64,000 bases of DNA from an uncultured Eisenbergiella sp. (GCA_910585455.1 CAJUEL010000014.1:38400-102399); one strand, 5' to 3'. Positions 50,417 through 60,419 are shown, counted from the first letter of the stretch. Numbers and translations: made by a program. Notes: generated by a model from the sequence alone, not told the origin.

Positions 50417-51901
50417 CTACAGATTGGTATACCCCATCAGAGATTCGTCCACCTCTTTTGCCGCCTGTCTGCCCTCCGCGATCGCCCATACCACCAAAGA
50501 CTGCCCTCTGTGCATATCTCCCGCCGTAAAAACGCGCTCTGCATTCGTCTTACAGGAACCGGAAGGGGTATCCACGTTCGTTCTCGCATTACATTTTACA
50601 CCAAAACTGTCCGTCACGTAAAGCTCTGCGCCCAAAAAGCCCGCCGCGATCAGCACCAGATCCACCTTAAGCTCCCGCTCAGTCCCTTCCTTTGGCGCCA
50701 TGGAGATGCGGCCGGTCTTTTCGTCCTTCTTCGGCACAAGCCCCACCAGCTTTGCCAGGCATACGTTTCCTTCCTTATCCTTTTGAAATTCCGTCACGGT
50801 GGTCTGATATTGGCGGGGATCCTGCCCGAACAGGGCGATCGCCTCCTCCTGTCCGTAATCGGTCTTTTTCACCTTCGGCCACTCCGGCCAGGGATTGCCC
50901 GGCATGCGCTCTGTGGGCGCTTCCGGCATCATTTCCAGCTGTACCACGCTGGAGGCCCCCAGACGGATCGCGGTTCCCACACAGTCGTTTCCGGTATCGC
51001 CGCCGCCGATGACCAGCACCCGTTTTCCCTTCGCAAGCTCGACGGGCGCTTTTTTGAAATCACTGTCCAGAAGAGCCTTCGTCACCTTTTTTAAAAAGTC
51101 CACCGCAAAATAAATGCCCTTCGCGTCCCGTCCGGGCACGGAAATGTCTCTGGGATGGGAAGCGCCGCACGCCAGGATGACCCGGTCGTATTGCTTTGTA
51201 AGCTCCTTTCCCGTGATGTCCTTTCCCACGTCCACATTGCAGATAAAGGTAATGCCCGCCTCCTCCATCAGCGCGATCCTTCTGTCGATGACGCTCTTTT
51301 CCAGCTTCATGTTCGGAATCCCGTAGCGCAAAAGCCCGCCGGGCCGGTCGCTGCGCTCATAGACCGTCACCTGATGACCCCGGCTGTTCAGCTGCTGTGC
51401 CGCCGCCAGCCCCGCGGGACCGCTGCCTATCACGGCGACCCGCTTTCCGGTGCGCACCGGCGGCTTTCCGGCACTGACCAGCCCATGGGAAAAGGCGTAT
51501 TCGATCACCGCCCTTTCGTTTTCCTTCGTGGAAACCGGTTCCCCATGCAGACCGCAGGTGCACGCCGCCTCACACAGCGCGGGACATACCCGGGAGGTGA
51601 ACTCCGGAAAGCTGTGGGTTTTGGAAAGCCGCACATAGGCCTGCTCCAGATTTCCCCGGTATACCAGATCATTGATCTCCGGCACCAGATTATTAAGCGG
51701 ACACCCGGACGCCATGCCCGCGATCATGACTCCCGCCTGGCAGAAGGGCACGCCGCAGTCCATACAGCGCGCGCCCTGGAGGCGCTGCTCCTCTGTCGGG
51801 AGGCTTTCATGAAACTCCTTGAAATTCTTTATCCGGTCCGCCGGGGCGGTCACATCCGCCACCCGGCGCTCATATTCCAAAAATCCTGTCGGTTTTCCCA
51901 T
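50417..51901 (-). CDS. gltD: Glutamate synthase (NADPH) small subunit
   Basis: 494 residues. N-terminal cysteine clusters (CMDCGVPFC, then GCPLNN, and CPALCEAACTCG) bind iron-sulfur clusters. The FAD site is GSGPAGLAAAQQL and the NADPH site GGGDTGNDCVGTA. It passes electrons from NADPH to GltB. The start at 51901 (MGKPTGFLEY, the universal family start) is used; a GTG two codons earlier has better spacing to GGAGG and cannot be excluded. It lies 18 bp after gltB. Confidence 0.95.
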   Translation of the reverse strand: MGKPTGFLEYERRVADVTAPADRIKNFKEFHESLPTEEQRLQGARCMDCGVPFCQAGVMIAGMASGCPLNNLVPEINDLVYRGNLEQAYVRLSKTHSFPEFTSRVCPALCEAACTCGLHGEPVSTKENERAVIEYAFSHGLVSAGKPPVRTGKRVAVIGSGPAGLAAAQQLNSRGHQVTVYERSDRPGGLLRYGIPNMKLEKSVIDRRIALMEEAGITFICNVDVGKDITGKELTKQYDRVILACGASHPRDISVPGRDAKGIYFAVDFLKKVTKALLDSDFKKAPVELAKGKRVLVIGGGDTGNDCVGTAIRLGASSVVQLEMMPEAPTERMPGNPWPEWPKVKKTDYGQEEAIALFGQDPRQYQTTVTEFQKDKEGNVCLAKLVGLVPKKDEKTGRISMAPKEGTERELKVDLVLIAAGFLGAELYVTDSFGVKCNARTNVDTPSGSCKTNAERVFTAGDMHRGQSLVVWAIAEGRQAAKEVDESLMGYTNL

Positions 51902-51919
51902 GATCACATGCTCCTCCCT

Positions 51920-54900
51920 TTATGCCTTCGCGCCCGTACTGGCGTAAAAGGCTTCGATCTGCGCCTCCTGCCTGCTCATGCCCTGCTCCTCAAACTGGGA
52001 GGACAGCTGCATCAGCCGCTTATAATCGCCCGGTATGATCTTTTTAAACTTCGGCAGATATTCCGTAAAGTGCTCCAGCACCTGCTTCGCCTTTTGGGAG
52101 CCGGTATTTGCCACATGGGCACGCAGCATGGCGCGCAGCTCCTCCTGATCGAATTTCGTCTCCACCTTTTCCATGAGCACCATTTCCTTGTTCAGGTTCC
52201 GGTACAGACGGCTCTTCTCGTCCAGCACATAGGCGACGCCGCCGCTCATGCCCGCCGCGAAATTTTTCCCGGTGGGCCCTAAAATCACCACGCGTCCACC
52301 CGTCATATATTCACAGCCGTGCTCTCCCACGCCCTCTACGACCGCCGTCGCGCCGGAATTTCTCACGCAGAAGCGCTCGCCCGCCATGCCGGCGATGTAA
52401 GCCTCCCCGCTGGTCGCTCCGTAAAGCGCCACATTTCCGATGATGATATTTTCCTCCGGCACGAATTTGGATTCGTCAGGAGCATATACCGCCAGCTTTC
52501 CGCCGGAAAGCCCCTTGCCGAAATAGTCGTTGGAATCTCCGCACAAAGACAGTGTCAGGCCCTTTGGCAGAAACGCGCCGAAGCTCTGTCCCCCCGCGCC
52601 CTCGCAGCGGACCGTTATGGTGTCCTCCAAAAGTCCATCGGGATGCCGGCGGGTGATTTCCGCCCCCAAAAGGGTGCCGAAGGTTCTGTCCGTGTTGGTC
52701 AGCTTCACGCTGCATTCCGCCTTTGTTCCTTCTGCAATCGCCCTTTGCAGCTCCTTTTTGGAAAGCAGCATCGCTTCATCCTTTGTTTTTTCCAGTTCAA
52801 AATCGTAGACACAGGCAGGATCAAATACCGGGCGCTTCGTTCCCTCCGGCTGCGCCCCGCACAGGATCCGACGCAGGTCCACCTTATTCTCCTGCTCTGA
52901 AAGCGTTTCCTTCTTTTTTAAAAGATCGGTGCGTCCCACCATTTCATCGACGGTGCGAACGCCCAGCTTCGCCATATATTCCCGCAGCTGTCTGGCGATG
53001 AACAGCATGAAATTTTCCACGTATTCCGGCTTTCCGGCAAAGCGTTCCCGCAGCTTCGGATTCTGCGTGGCGATGCCCACCGGACAGGTATCCTGGTTGC
53101 AGACCCGCATCATCACACAGCCCAGCGTCACAAGAGGCGCTGTGGCGAAGCCGAATTCCTCCGCGCCCAGAAGCGCCGCGATCGCCACATCCCTGCCGCT
53201 CATGAGCTTGCCGTCCGTCTCGATCACCACCTGATTGCGCAGACCGTTTTGCAGCAGGGTCTGATGGGTTTCCGCAAGCCCCAGCTCCCAGGGAAGCCCC
53301 GCGTTGTGAATGGAGCTGATGGGAGCCGCGCCCGTGCCGCCGTCATAGCCGGAAATCAGGATGACCTGCGCGCCCGCCTTGGCAACGCCTGCCGCCACGG
53401 TTCCCACGCCTGCCTCCGAAACCAGCTTCACGGAAATCCGGGCATATTTATTGGCATTTTTCAAGTCGTAAATCAGCTGCGCCAGATCCTCGATGGAGTA
53501 GATATCATGGTGCGGCGGCGGAGAAATCAGGCTCACGCCGGGCGTGGAGTGCCGGGTTTTCGCAATCCAGGGATATACCTTTTTCGCTGGAAGATGTCCG
53601 CCCTCGCCGGGCTTGGCCCCCTGCGCCATCTTGATCTGGATTTCCTTCGCGCTCACCAGATAGCGGCTGGTCACGCCAAACCGCCCGCTCGCCACCTGCT
53701 TGATGGCGGAGCTTTTATCCTGTGCCGTCCCTGCGGATTGAAGGCGCTCGTCGCTTTCACCGCCCTCGCCGCTGTTGGATTTGCCGTGCAGACGGTTCAT
53801 CGCCACCGCCAGCGCTTCATGGGCCTCCTGGGAAATGGAGCCATAGGACATGGCGCCGGTTTTAAAGCGCTTCACGATGGATTCTGCGCTCTCCACCTCC
53901 TCTATGGGCACGCCCGCACCGGGCCAGGCAAAATCCATCAGGCTGCGCAGATAGCCCGTATTTTCCCCGTCCACCAGTCTGGTATATTCCACAAATTTTT
54001 CGTAGCTTCCCTCCCGGACGGACTGTTGCAGCAGATGGATCGTCTGCGGATTATAGCGATGCTGCTCTCCCTGACTGCGCATCTTATGCCTTCCTGCGCT
54101 GGACAGCGTCAGATCCGCAGGCAGCCCCAGCGGATCAAAGGCTTTGGAATGCTGGGCATCCGTCTGCGCCGCGATATCCGCCAGATCGATGCCGCCCACA
54201 CGGCTTACCGTGCCGGTAAAGTACCGGTCGATCACATCCTCCGAAATGCCGATGGCTTCAAAAATCTGGCTGCCCTGGTAGGACTGGATCGTGGAAATTC
54301 CCATTTTGGAGGCGATCTTCACGATGCCGCTCAAAATCGCCTGATCATAATCCGCCACCGCCGCGTAATAGTCCTTGTTCACAAGCCCTTCCTCCACCAG
54401 TTCTCCGATGGTGGCATGGGCGAGCCAGGGGTTGACCGCGCTGGCGCCGTATCCCAAAAGCGCCGCGAAATGATGCACCTCCCTGGGCTCTCCGGACTCC
54501 AGCACGATGGAAAGCGCGGTGCATTTTTTCGTTTTGACCAGATGCTTATGCACGGCGGAAACCGCCAGCAGGGACGGAATCGCCACATGGTTTTCATCCA
54601 CGCCCCGGTCGGAAAGCACCAGAATGTTCGCGCCGTCCCGATAGGCCTTATCCACCTCCACGAACAGATGCTCCAGCACCCGGTCCATGGGCGTGCTCTT
54701 ATAAAAAATGATAGGCACAGTGACCACATGGAAGCCCGGACGCTTCATCGACCGGATTTTTAACAGATCCAGATCCGTCAAAATCGGGTTGTTGATTTTC
54801 AGCACCTGACAGTTCTCCGGCCTTTCCTCCAGCAGATTGCCATTTTTCCCCACATACACGGTGGTGGAGGTCACAATTTTTTCCCGGATCGCGTCGATGG

Positions 54901-56467
54901 GCGGATTGGTGACCTGCGCGAAGAGCTGCTTGAAATAGGAAAACAGCGGCTGGTACTCCTTCGACAGCACCGCCAGCGGCGTATCCACGCCCATCGCGCC
55001 GATCTCCTCGCTGCCGTTTAGCGCCATGGCGCAGATGCCGTTGCGGCATTCCTCCCAGGTGTAGCCGAATGCCTTCTGCAGCCGCGCCCGCTGCATGGCA
55101 GAAAAGGACGGCACCTTTTCGTTGGGAATTTTCAGCTCGCCCAGCGTGACCAGATTGGCGTCCAGCCATTCCCCGTAGGGCTCCTTTTTGGCGTAATATT
55201 CCTTCAACTCCTCATCCTTTAGCACACAGCCCCTTATGGTATCCACCAGCAGCATTTTCCCCGGATGAAGGCGTTCCTTTTTCAGAATATGCGCGGCGGG
55301 AACCTCCAGCGCGCCCACCTCGGAGGAAAGGATCAGCCTGTCATCATCCGTGATATAGTAGCGGGAAGGACGAAGCCCGTTTCTGTCCAGCACCGCGCCC
55401 ATCACATCCCCGTCGGAAAACAGAATGGAGGCAGGACCGTCCCAGGGTTCCATCATGGTCGCGTAATACTGGTAAAAATCCCTTCCCTCCTGGGAAATGG
55501 TGTCGTTGTGGGTCCAGGGCTCCGGAATGGTGATCATCACCGCCAGCGGAAGCTCCATGCCACTCATCACGAGAAACTCCAGCGTATTATCCAGCATCGC
55601 GGAATCCGATCCGTTGGTGTTGACCACCGGCAGCACCTTCGTCAGATCGTCCGCCGAAAGGCCGGGGGCGCACATGGTTTCTTCCCGCGCCAGCATTTTG
55701 TCCGCGTTTCCCTTGATCGTGTTGATTTCCCCGTTATGTACGATGAAGCGGTTCGGATGCGCCCGCTCCCAGCTGGGATTCGTGTTGGTGGAAAATCGGG
55801 AATGGACGATGGCGATGGCGGAATCATACTCCTTATCCTGCAGATCTTTAAAAAAGGTCCTAAGCTGCCCCACCAGAAACATCCCCTTATAGACAATGGT
55901 CCGGCTGGACAGGGAGGGCACATAGGTGTTATCGTTGCTCTGCTCGAACACCCGACGCACCACATAGAGCTTTCGGTCGAAGGCAAGCCCCTTTTCCACC
56001 CTGTCCGGCTTTTTCACAAAGCCCTGACAGATCACGGGCATGCATTCCAGCGCCTTATGCCCCAGCACCGCCGGCACGGTGGGCACATCCCGCCAGCCCA
56101 GAAATTCCATGCCCTCCTTTTCCACGATGATTTCGAACATCTTTTTTGCCTGGCTGCGCTTTAGTTCATTCTGGGGAAAGAAAAACATGCCCACGCCGTA
56201 TTCCCGCTCCCCGCCGATCGCGATGCCGCATTCCTTACACGCCTTTGCAAAAAAGCGATGGGAAATCTGCGTCAGAATGCCCACACCGTCGCCGGTTTTT
56301 CCTTCCGCATCCTTCCCCGCCCGGTGCTCCAGATTTTCCACAATTTTTAAAGCATCCGCCACGATCTGGTGGCTCTTTTTCCCTTTCAGGTTGACCACCG
56401 CGCCGATGCCGCAGTTATCATGTTCAAATGCCGGGCTGTAGAGCCCATTGGAAAATTGTCCGCTCAT
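51920..56467 (-). CDS. gltB: Glutamate synthase large subunit
   Basis: 1515 residues. Class II glutaminase with the N-terminal nucleophile Cys19 in EHDNCGIGAV after a short propeptide; a central domain; the FMN/2-oxoglutarate synthase domain (AKPGEGGHLPAKKVYPWIA-type signature, GYDGGTGAAP) and the C-terminal GXGXG helix domain. It makes two glutamates from glutamine and 2-oxoglutarate with GltD. The start at 56467 has AAGGAGG upstream; the reading frame extends to 56515 but the extra part is a hairpin region. Confidence 0.97.
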   Translation of the reverse strand: MSGQFSNGLYSPAFEHDNCGIGAVVNLKGKKSHQIVADALKIVENLEHRAGKDAEGKTGDGVGILTQISHRFFAKACKECGIAIGGEREYGVGMFFFPQNELKRSQAKKMFEIIVEKEGMEFLGWRDVPTVPAVLGHKALECMPVICQGFVKKPDRVEKGLAFDRKLYVVRRVFEQSNDNTYVPSLSSRTIVYKGMFLVGQLRTFFKDLQDKEYDSAIAIVHSRFSTNTNPSWERAHPNRFIVHNGEINTIKGNADKMLAREETMCAPGLSADDLTKVLPVVNTNGSDSAMLDNTLEFLVMSGMELPLAVMITIPEPWTHNDTISQEGRDFYQYYATMMEPWDGPASILFSDGDVMGAVLDRNGLRPSRYYITDDDRLILSSEVGALEVPAAHILKKERLHPGKMLLVDTIRGCVLKDEELKEYYAKKEPYGEWLDANLVTLGELKIPNEKVPSFSAMQRARLQKAFGYTWEECRNGICAMALNGSEEIGAMGVDTPLAVLSKEYQPLFSYFKQLFAQVTNPPIDAIREKIVTSTTVYVGKNGNLLEERPENCQVLKINNPILTDLDLLKIRSMKRPGFHVVTVPIIFYKSTPMDRVLEHLFVEVDKAYRDGANILVLSDRGVDENHVAIPSLLAVSAVHKHLVKTKKCTALSIVLESGEPREVHHFAALLGYGASAVNPWLAHATIGELVEEGLVNKDYYAAVADYDQAILSGIVKIASKMGISTIQSYQGSQIFEAIGISEDVIDRYFTGTVSRVGGIDLADIAAQTDAQHSKAFDPLGLPADLTLSSAGRHKMRSQGEQHRYNPQTIHLLQQSVREGSYEKFVEYTRLVDGENTGYLRSLMDFAWPGAGVPIEEVESAESIVKRFKTGAMSYGSISQEAHEALAVAMNRLHGKSNSGEGGESDERLQSAGTAQDKSSAIKQVASGRFGVTSRYLVSAKEIQIKMAQGAKPGEGGHLPAKKVYPWIAKTRHSTPGVSLISPPPHHDIYSIEDLAQLIYDLKNANKYARISVKLVSEAGVGTVAAGVAKAGAQVILISGYDGGTGAAPISSIHNAGLPWELGLAETHQTLLQNGLRNQVVIETDGKLMSGRDVAIAALLGAEEFGFATAPLVTLGCVMMRVCNQDTCPVGIATQNPKLRERFAGKPEYVENFMLFIARQLREYMAKLGVRTVDEMVGRTDLLKKKETLSEQENKVDLRRILCGAQPEGTKRPVFDPACVYDFELEKTKDEAMLLSKKELQRAIAEGTKAECSVKLTNTDRTFGTLLGAEITRRHPDGLLEDTITVRCEGAGGQSFGAFLPKGLTLSLCGDSNDYFGKGLSGGKLAVYAPDESKFVPEENIIIGNVALYGATSGEAYIAGMAGERFCVRNSGATAVVEGVGEHGCEYMTGGRVVILGPTGKNFAAGMSGGVAYVLDEKSRLYRNLNKEMVLMEKVETKFDQEELRAMLRAHVANTGSQKAKQVLEHFTEYLPKFKKIIPGDYKRLMQLSSQFEEQGMSRQEAQIEAFYASTGAKA

Positions 56468-56478
56468 ATGAAACCTCC

Positions 56479-56502
56479 TTGTCCTGTCGCAATGCGGACA
56501 GG
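56479..56502. repeat. Stem-loop just upstream of the gltB ribosome binding site
   Basis: GTCCTGTC and GACAGGAC form a perfect 8-bp stem with an 8-base loop, ending next to AAGGAGG of gltB. It could influence translation or act as an ANTAR/terminator arm; no T-tract follows. Confidence 0.5.
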
Positions 56503-56571
56503 ACCAAATTGTCATGGGCTCTGTGCGCCCGTCTTATTTCCATCCCTTTGGAAACGGCATATCCCGCTTTT

Positions 56572-56604
56572 TGTAGCAGTTCAGACAGTTCCAAACTGTC
56601 ACTG
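56572..56604. repeat. TTCAGAC-type palindrome over the pyrG stop codon
   Basis: AGCAGT.../...ACTGCT outside and GACAGTT/AACTGTC inside form a hairpin that includes the pyrG stop (56599-56601). It begins GTAGCAGTTCAGAC like the palindrome at 10165-10203. A short T-run is present only on the plus strand. Confidence 0.55.
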
Positions 56605-58209
56605 CTCTTTTCTGTGCGCAAGCGCCGCCCCGATCAGTCCTGCAAACAGCGGGTGCGCCAGATTCGGCCGGGACTTGAATTCCGGATGCGCCTGCGTGGC
56701 GACAAACCAGGGATGCTCCTTTAGCTCTATCATTTCCACAATCCTGCCGTCCGGAGACAGGCCGGAAAGAACCATACCGTTTTCACACAGAAGCGCCCGA
56801 TAATCGTTATTGACCTCATAGCGATGCCTGTGCCGCTCATAAATTTCTCTTTTTCCATACAGCGCCGCCGCCCTCGTGCCCTCCGTCAGCACACAGGGAT
56901 AAGCGCCCAGCCGCAGCGTTCCGCCCAGATTGACCACGCCGCTCTGCTCCGGCATCAGGGCGATGACCGGATCCGGCGTATCCGGATCCAGCTCGATGCT
57001 CGCGGCATTGGGAAGCCCTGCCACATTTCTGGCAAACTCCACGATCGCCAGCTGCATGCCCAGACAGAGCCCCAGAAACGGAATCCGGTTTCTTCTGGCA
57101 TAACCGATCGCCAGTATTTTCCCTTCCGTCCCCCGCTGTCCGAAGCCGCCGGGCACCAAAATGCCATCCACATCATGGAGATATTCGTCCAGATTGCCGG
57201 GCATGAGCTCCTCCGCATCGATCCAGCGGATCTGTACCTGCGCCCGGTTCGCAATGCCGCCGTGGCGCAGCGCTTCCGCCACGCTTAAGTAGGCATCGTG
57301 AAGCGCCACATATTTTCCCACCAGCGCGATCATCACGGATGCTTCGGAGCTGTGCAGATTTTGAATCATTTCCTCCCAATCCTGCAGGTCAGGCTTCGGA
57401 CAGGGCAGATGCAGGCATTCGCACACCGCCTGCGCCAGACGCTCCTTTTCCAGCATCAGGGGCACCTCATAAAGGGACGGCGCATCCAGATTTTGCAGCA
57501 CATGCTCCCGTTTCACATTGCAGAAGCGGGCGATCTTTTCCTTCATGCTATCGTCCACCGGATAATCGGAGCGACAGACTAAAATATCCGGCCAGATGCC
57601 CATGCTCTGCAGCGCCTTCACGCTCATCTGAGTGGGCTTGGTCTTCATTTCTCCCGACGCCTTCAGATAGGGGATCAGCGTCACCTGAATCAGGATCGCG
57701 TTTTCATGCCCCTGCTCGTGCTGAAACTGACGGATCGCCTCCAGAAAGGGCTGGCTTTCGATGTCTCCCACCGTGCCGCCCACCTCAATGATGGAGATAG
57801 TCTCCTCCTCTTCGGATTTCGCCCGGTAAAAACGTGATTTGATCTCGTCGGTGATGTGGGGAATGACCTGCACCGTGCCGCCTCCGTAATCGCCGTGTCT
57901 TTCCTTATTTAAAACGGACCAGTAAATTTTCCCTGTGGTCACGTTGGAATTACAGTCCAGACTTTCGTCGATGAACCGCTCATAGTGTCCCAGATCCAGG
58001 TCGGTCTCCGTGCCGTCGTCCGTCACAAACACCTCGCCATGCTGGATCGGGTTCATCGTGCCCGGATCCATGTTGATATAAGGATCGAACTTCTGCATCG
58101 TCACGTGGTAGCCCCGCGCCTTTAACAGACGCCCAAGGGATGCCGCCGTGATTCCCTTTCCCAGACCGGAAACGACACCGCCGGTCACGAACACGTATTT
58201 TACTGCCAT
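56599..58209 (-). CDS. pyrG: CTP synthase
   Basis: A 536-residue enzyme aminating UTP to CTP. The synthase domain begins KYVFVTGGVVSGLGKGITAASLGRLL with the P-loop. The C-terminal glutaminase has the nucleophile Cys in LGLCLGMQLA and the His-Glu pair near the end (ATQAHPEFKS). The length is normal. It heads the run into gltB, both using glutamine nitrogen. The leader carries an intrinsic terminator that may be CTP-responsive. Confidence 0.97.
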   Translation of the reverse strand: MAVKYVFVTGGVVSGLGKGITAASLGRLLKARGYHVTMQKFDPYINMDPGTMNPIQHGEVFVTDDGTETDLDLGHYERFIDESLDCNSNVTTGKIYWSVLNKERHGDYGGGTVQVIPHITDEIKSRFYRAKSEEEETISIIEVGGTVGDIESQPFLEAIRQFQHEQGHENAILIQVTLIPYLKASGEMKTKPTQMSVKALQSMGIWPDILVCRSDYPVDDSMKEKIARFCNVKREHVLQNLDAPSLYEVPLMLEKERLAQAVCECLHLPCPKPDLQDWEEMIQNLHSSEASVMIALVGKYVALHDAYLSVAEALRHGGIANRAQVQIRWIDAEELMPGNLDEYLHDVDGILVPGGFGQRGTEGKILAIGYARRNRIPFLGLCLGMQLAIVEFARNVAGLPNAASIELDPDTPDPVIALMPEQSGVVNLGGTLRLGAYPCVLTEGTRAAALYGKREIYERHRHRYEVNNDYRALLCENGMVLSGLSPDGRIVEMIELKEHPWFVATQAHPEFKSRPNLAHPLFAGLIGAALAHRKEQ

Positions 58210-58360
58210 TGTTCCCTCTCATTTCTGCCGCCCGGGTGGCGGCACGGATGCTTTTGCGCGTTGCGTCCCGCATGAAAAAGTGTGTGTAAAGCGCACGCTC
58301 TACATCGGGCGCGGCTGCCGACAGGCAGCCTCCTCCTCGCGCGTAAGTGCGCATAAAAAA

Positions 58361-58401
58361 GGCGTCAAAGAGACCTGCGTATGCAGATTCTCTGACGCCC
58401 T
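58361..58401 (-). terminator. Intrinsic terminator in the pyrG leader (attenuator or GNAT terminator)
   Basis: On the minus strand GGCGTCA...TGACGCC with inner AGA.../...TCT and CTGC/GCAG pairs is followed by TTTTTTATG. It is about 150 nt before pyrG and 140 nt after the GNAT gene. A TATTATAA box lies about 15-20 bp upstream and no promoter is apparent downstream, so it may be a pyrG attenuator. The rest of 58210-58540 holds GGCTGCC/GGCAGCC and CCGGTTAGCCGG hairpins but no gene. Confidence 0.8.
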
Positions 58402-58540
58402 TGTCAGCCTTATAATAATGAAATAGCTCTGCGACGGTTCCGGCTAACCGGACCGTTACTTTTTTCATGCGATATAGTTTACCGCATTTGTGCGGATTTG
58501 TAAAGCACTTTTTTCAGCGGAAATCACGGAAATAAATTTT

Positions 58541-59023
58541 TCATTTCAGCTTTTCGTAAAAAACGATATCCATGCCTTCCTTTATCATCCGGGTTTTCCC
58601 AGTTCTGACATACCCCATTTTTTCATAGAGATAGCAGAGCTTTTCCTCCTGCAGAATCGTGTCCAGCTCCCATCTGACCGCATCCGGATACAACGTTTCC
58701 ACCAGCCGGATCGCCTCCTGGGCAAATCCATTCCCCTGGTATTGGGGAAGAATGAAAATCTGCTTGATTTTGCACAATTCACCGAAGTCACATATCCGGA
58801 TTGCACCGATATGCCGCTCTCCCAGCGCAATCAACCAAAACTGAGTGATCGGCTCACGAAAACGCTGTATTGTCCGTTCAAACTTTTCCGCGCCGGGGCT
58901 GAAATCATAATCCTGATATTTCTCCAACAGTTCCTGAAAGGACTTTATCTGTAACTCATAAATCTCAGGACAATCATCAAATGAGGCTCTTACCAGTGTG
59001 ACCGGCCGTTTTTCCACTCTCAC
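58541..59023 (-). CDS. GNAT-family N-acetyltransferase
   Basis: About 160 residues. The acetyl-CoA-binding segment is IFILPQYQGNGFAQEAIRLVETL and the end WELDTILQEEKLCYLYEKMGYVRTG is typical of the fold. No substrate is inferable. The start is uncertain: GTG at 59023 follows GAAGGGAG, with a second GTG two codons later. It lies about 30 bp after tyrS and is probably co-transcribed. Confidence 0.82.
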   Translation of the reverse strand: MRVEKRPVTLVRASFDDCPEIYELQIKSFQELLEKYQDYDFSPGAEKFERTIQRFREPITQFWLIALGERHIGAIRICDFGELCKIKQIFILPQYQGNGFAQEAIRLVETLYPDAVRWELDTILQEEKLCYLYEKMGYVRTGKTRMIKEGMDIVFYEKLK

Positions 59024-59052
59024 TTCGCTCCCTTCTTCCTGCAATCAGGAGC

Positions 59053-60273
59053 TCACATTACCACCTTTTTAAAGCTCTTCTTGCCACGCCTTACCGTAAC
59101 GCCATCTCCGGACAGCTCCTCTTTGGCAAACATCCTCTTAATATCGGTCACCTTTTCCCCGTTTACGGATACGCCGCCCTGCTCCACCGCACGGCGCGCT
59201 TCGGAACGGGATGCGCACAGCGCAGCCTTCACCAAAAGCCCCATGATATCGATGCTGCCGTCCGTCAAATCCTCCTCTGTCAGGCTGACCGTCGGAATTT
59301 CCGCATCCGCGCCGCCCGCAAACAACGCTTTTGCGCCTGCCTGCGCCTTTTTCGCTTCTTCTTCTCCGTGAACGAGCTGAGTCAGCTCAAAGGCGAGAAT
59401 TTCCTTTGCGGTATTTAACTGGCTGCCCTCCCAGCCTTCCATCTCCTGAATCTGTTCGATGGGCAGGAAGGTGAGCATTTTTAAGCACTTCATCACATCC
59501 GCATCCGCCACGTTCCGCCAGTACTGGTAAAACTCGTAAGGGCTCGTCTTTTCCGGATCCAGCCACACAGCGCCCTTCTGGGTCTTGCCCATCTTATTGC
59601 CCTCGGAATTTAAAAGAAGCGTGATGGTCATCGCGTAAGCGTCCTTACCCAGCTTCCTGCGGATCAGCTCCGTGCCGCCCAGCATGTTGGACCACTGGTC
59701 ATCGCCTCCGAACTGCATGTTACAGCCGTATTTCTGGTAGAGCATGTAAAAATCGTAGCTCTGCATAATCATGTAGTTAAACTCCAGAAAACTTAAGCCC
59801 TTTGCCATGCGCTGTTTATAGCATTCCGCCGTCAGCATCCGGTTGACCGAAAAGCAGGCGCCGACCTCCCGCAGCACATTCACATAGTTTAAGTCCAGAA
59901 GCCAGTCCGCATTGTTCACCATCAGCGCCTTTCCCTCTGAAAAGTCGATAAAACGGCTCATCTGCTTTTTGAAGCATTCGCAGTTATGCTGAATGGTTTC
60001 CGGCGTCATCATCTGGCGCATGTCGCTCCTGCCGGAAGGATCGCCGATCATCGCCGTGCCGCCGCCGAGCAGGGCAATCGGTCTGTTGCCCGCCATCTGC
60101 ATGCGCTTCATCAAACACAGCGCCATGAAATGTCCCACATGCAGGCTGTCCGCCGTGGGGTCAAAGCCGATATAAAAGGTGGCTTTGCCGTTGTCGATCA
60201 GTTCCCGGATTTCTTCCTCATCCGTCAGCTGCGCGAGAAGCCCCCGCGCCTTGAGTTCTTCAAATACCGTCAT
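59053..60273 (-). CDS. tyrS: Tyrosyl-tRNA synthetase
   Basis: A 407-residue class I synthetase charging tRNA-Tyr. The HIGH-type motif is HVGH (DPTADSLHVGHFM) and the KMSKS-type motif KMGKT. A C-terminal S4 RNA-binding domain (ARRAVEQGGVSVNGEKV) follows. The start at 60273 (MTVFEELKARG) has GGAGG eight bases upstream; the longer frame to 60393 crosses the T-box end. It is controlled by a T-box. Confidence 0.97.
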   Translation of the reverse strand: MTVFEELKARGLLAQLTDEEEIRELIDNGKATFYIGFDPTADSLHVGHFMALCLMKRMQMAGNRPIALLGGGTAMIGDPSGRSDMRQMMTPETIQHNCECFKKQMSRFIDFSEGKALMVNNADWLLDLNYVNVLREVGACFSVNRMLTAECYKQRMAKGLSFLEFNYMIMQSYDFYMLYQKYGCNMQFGGDDQWSNMLGGTELIRRKLGKDAYAMTITLLLNSEGNKMGKTQKGAVWLDPEKTSPYEFYQYWRNVADADVMKCLKMLTFLPIEQIQEMEGWEGSQLNTAKEILAFELTQLVHGEEEAKKAQAGAKALFAGGADAEIPTVSLTEEDLTDGSIDIMGLLVKAALCASRSEARRAVEQGGVSVNGEKVTDIKRMFAKEELSGDGVTVRRGKKSFKKVVM

Positions 60274-60419
60274 GTTTTTTTCCTCCATCTTCCGTGCGCC
60301 CCTGCGCACAATTGTTGATTCCCGCACGCCGCTGCTTTCCCGCTTTCGCGGCATATTTCCGTGTAAAAAACTTTCATATATGGTTTTTCGCATTGGTTTC
60401 GCAGTGCGTGCAAACTACA

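Noticed and set aside
57980..58468. Minus-strand frame of 162 codons beginning MKKVTVRLAG upstream of and overlapping pyrG
   Set aside because: It runs through the intrinsic terminator and then reads the pyrG start in another frame; no independent gene signature.
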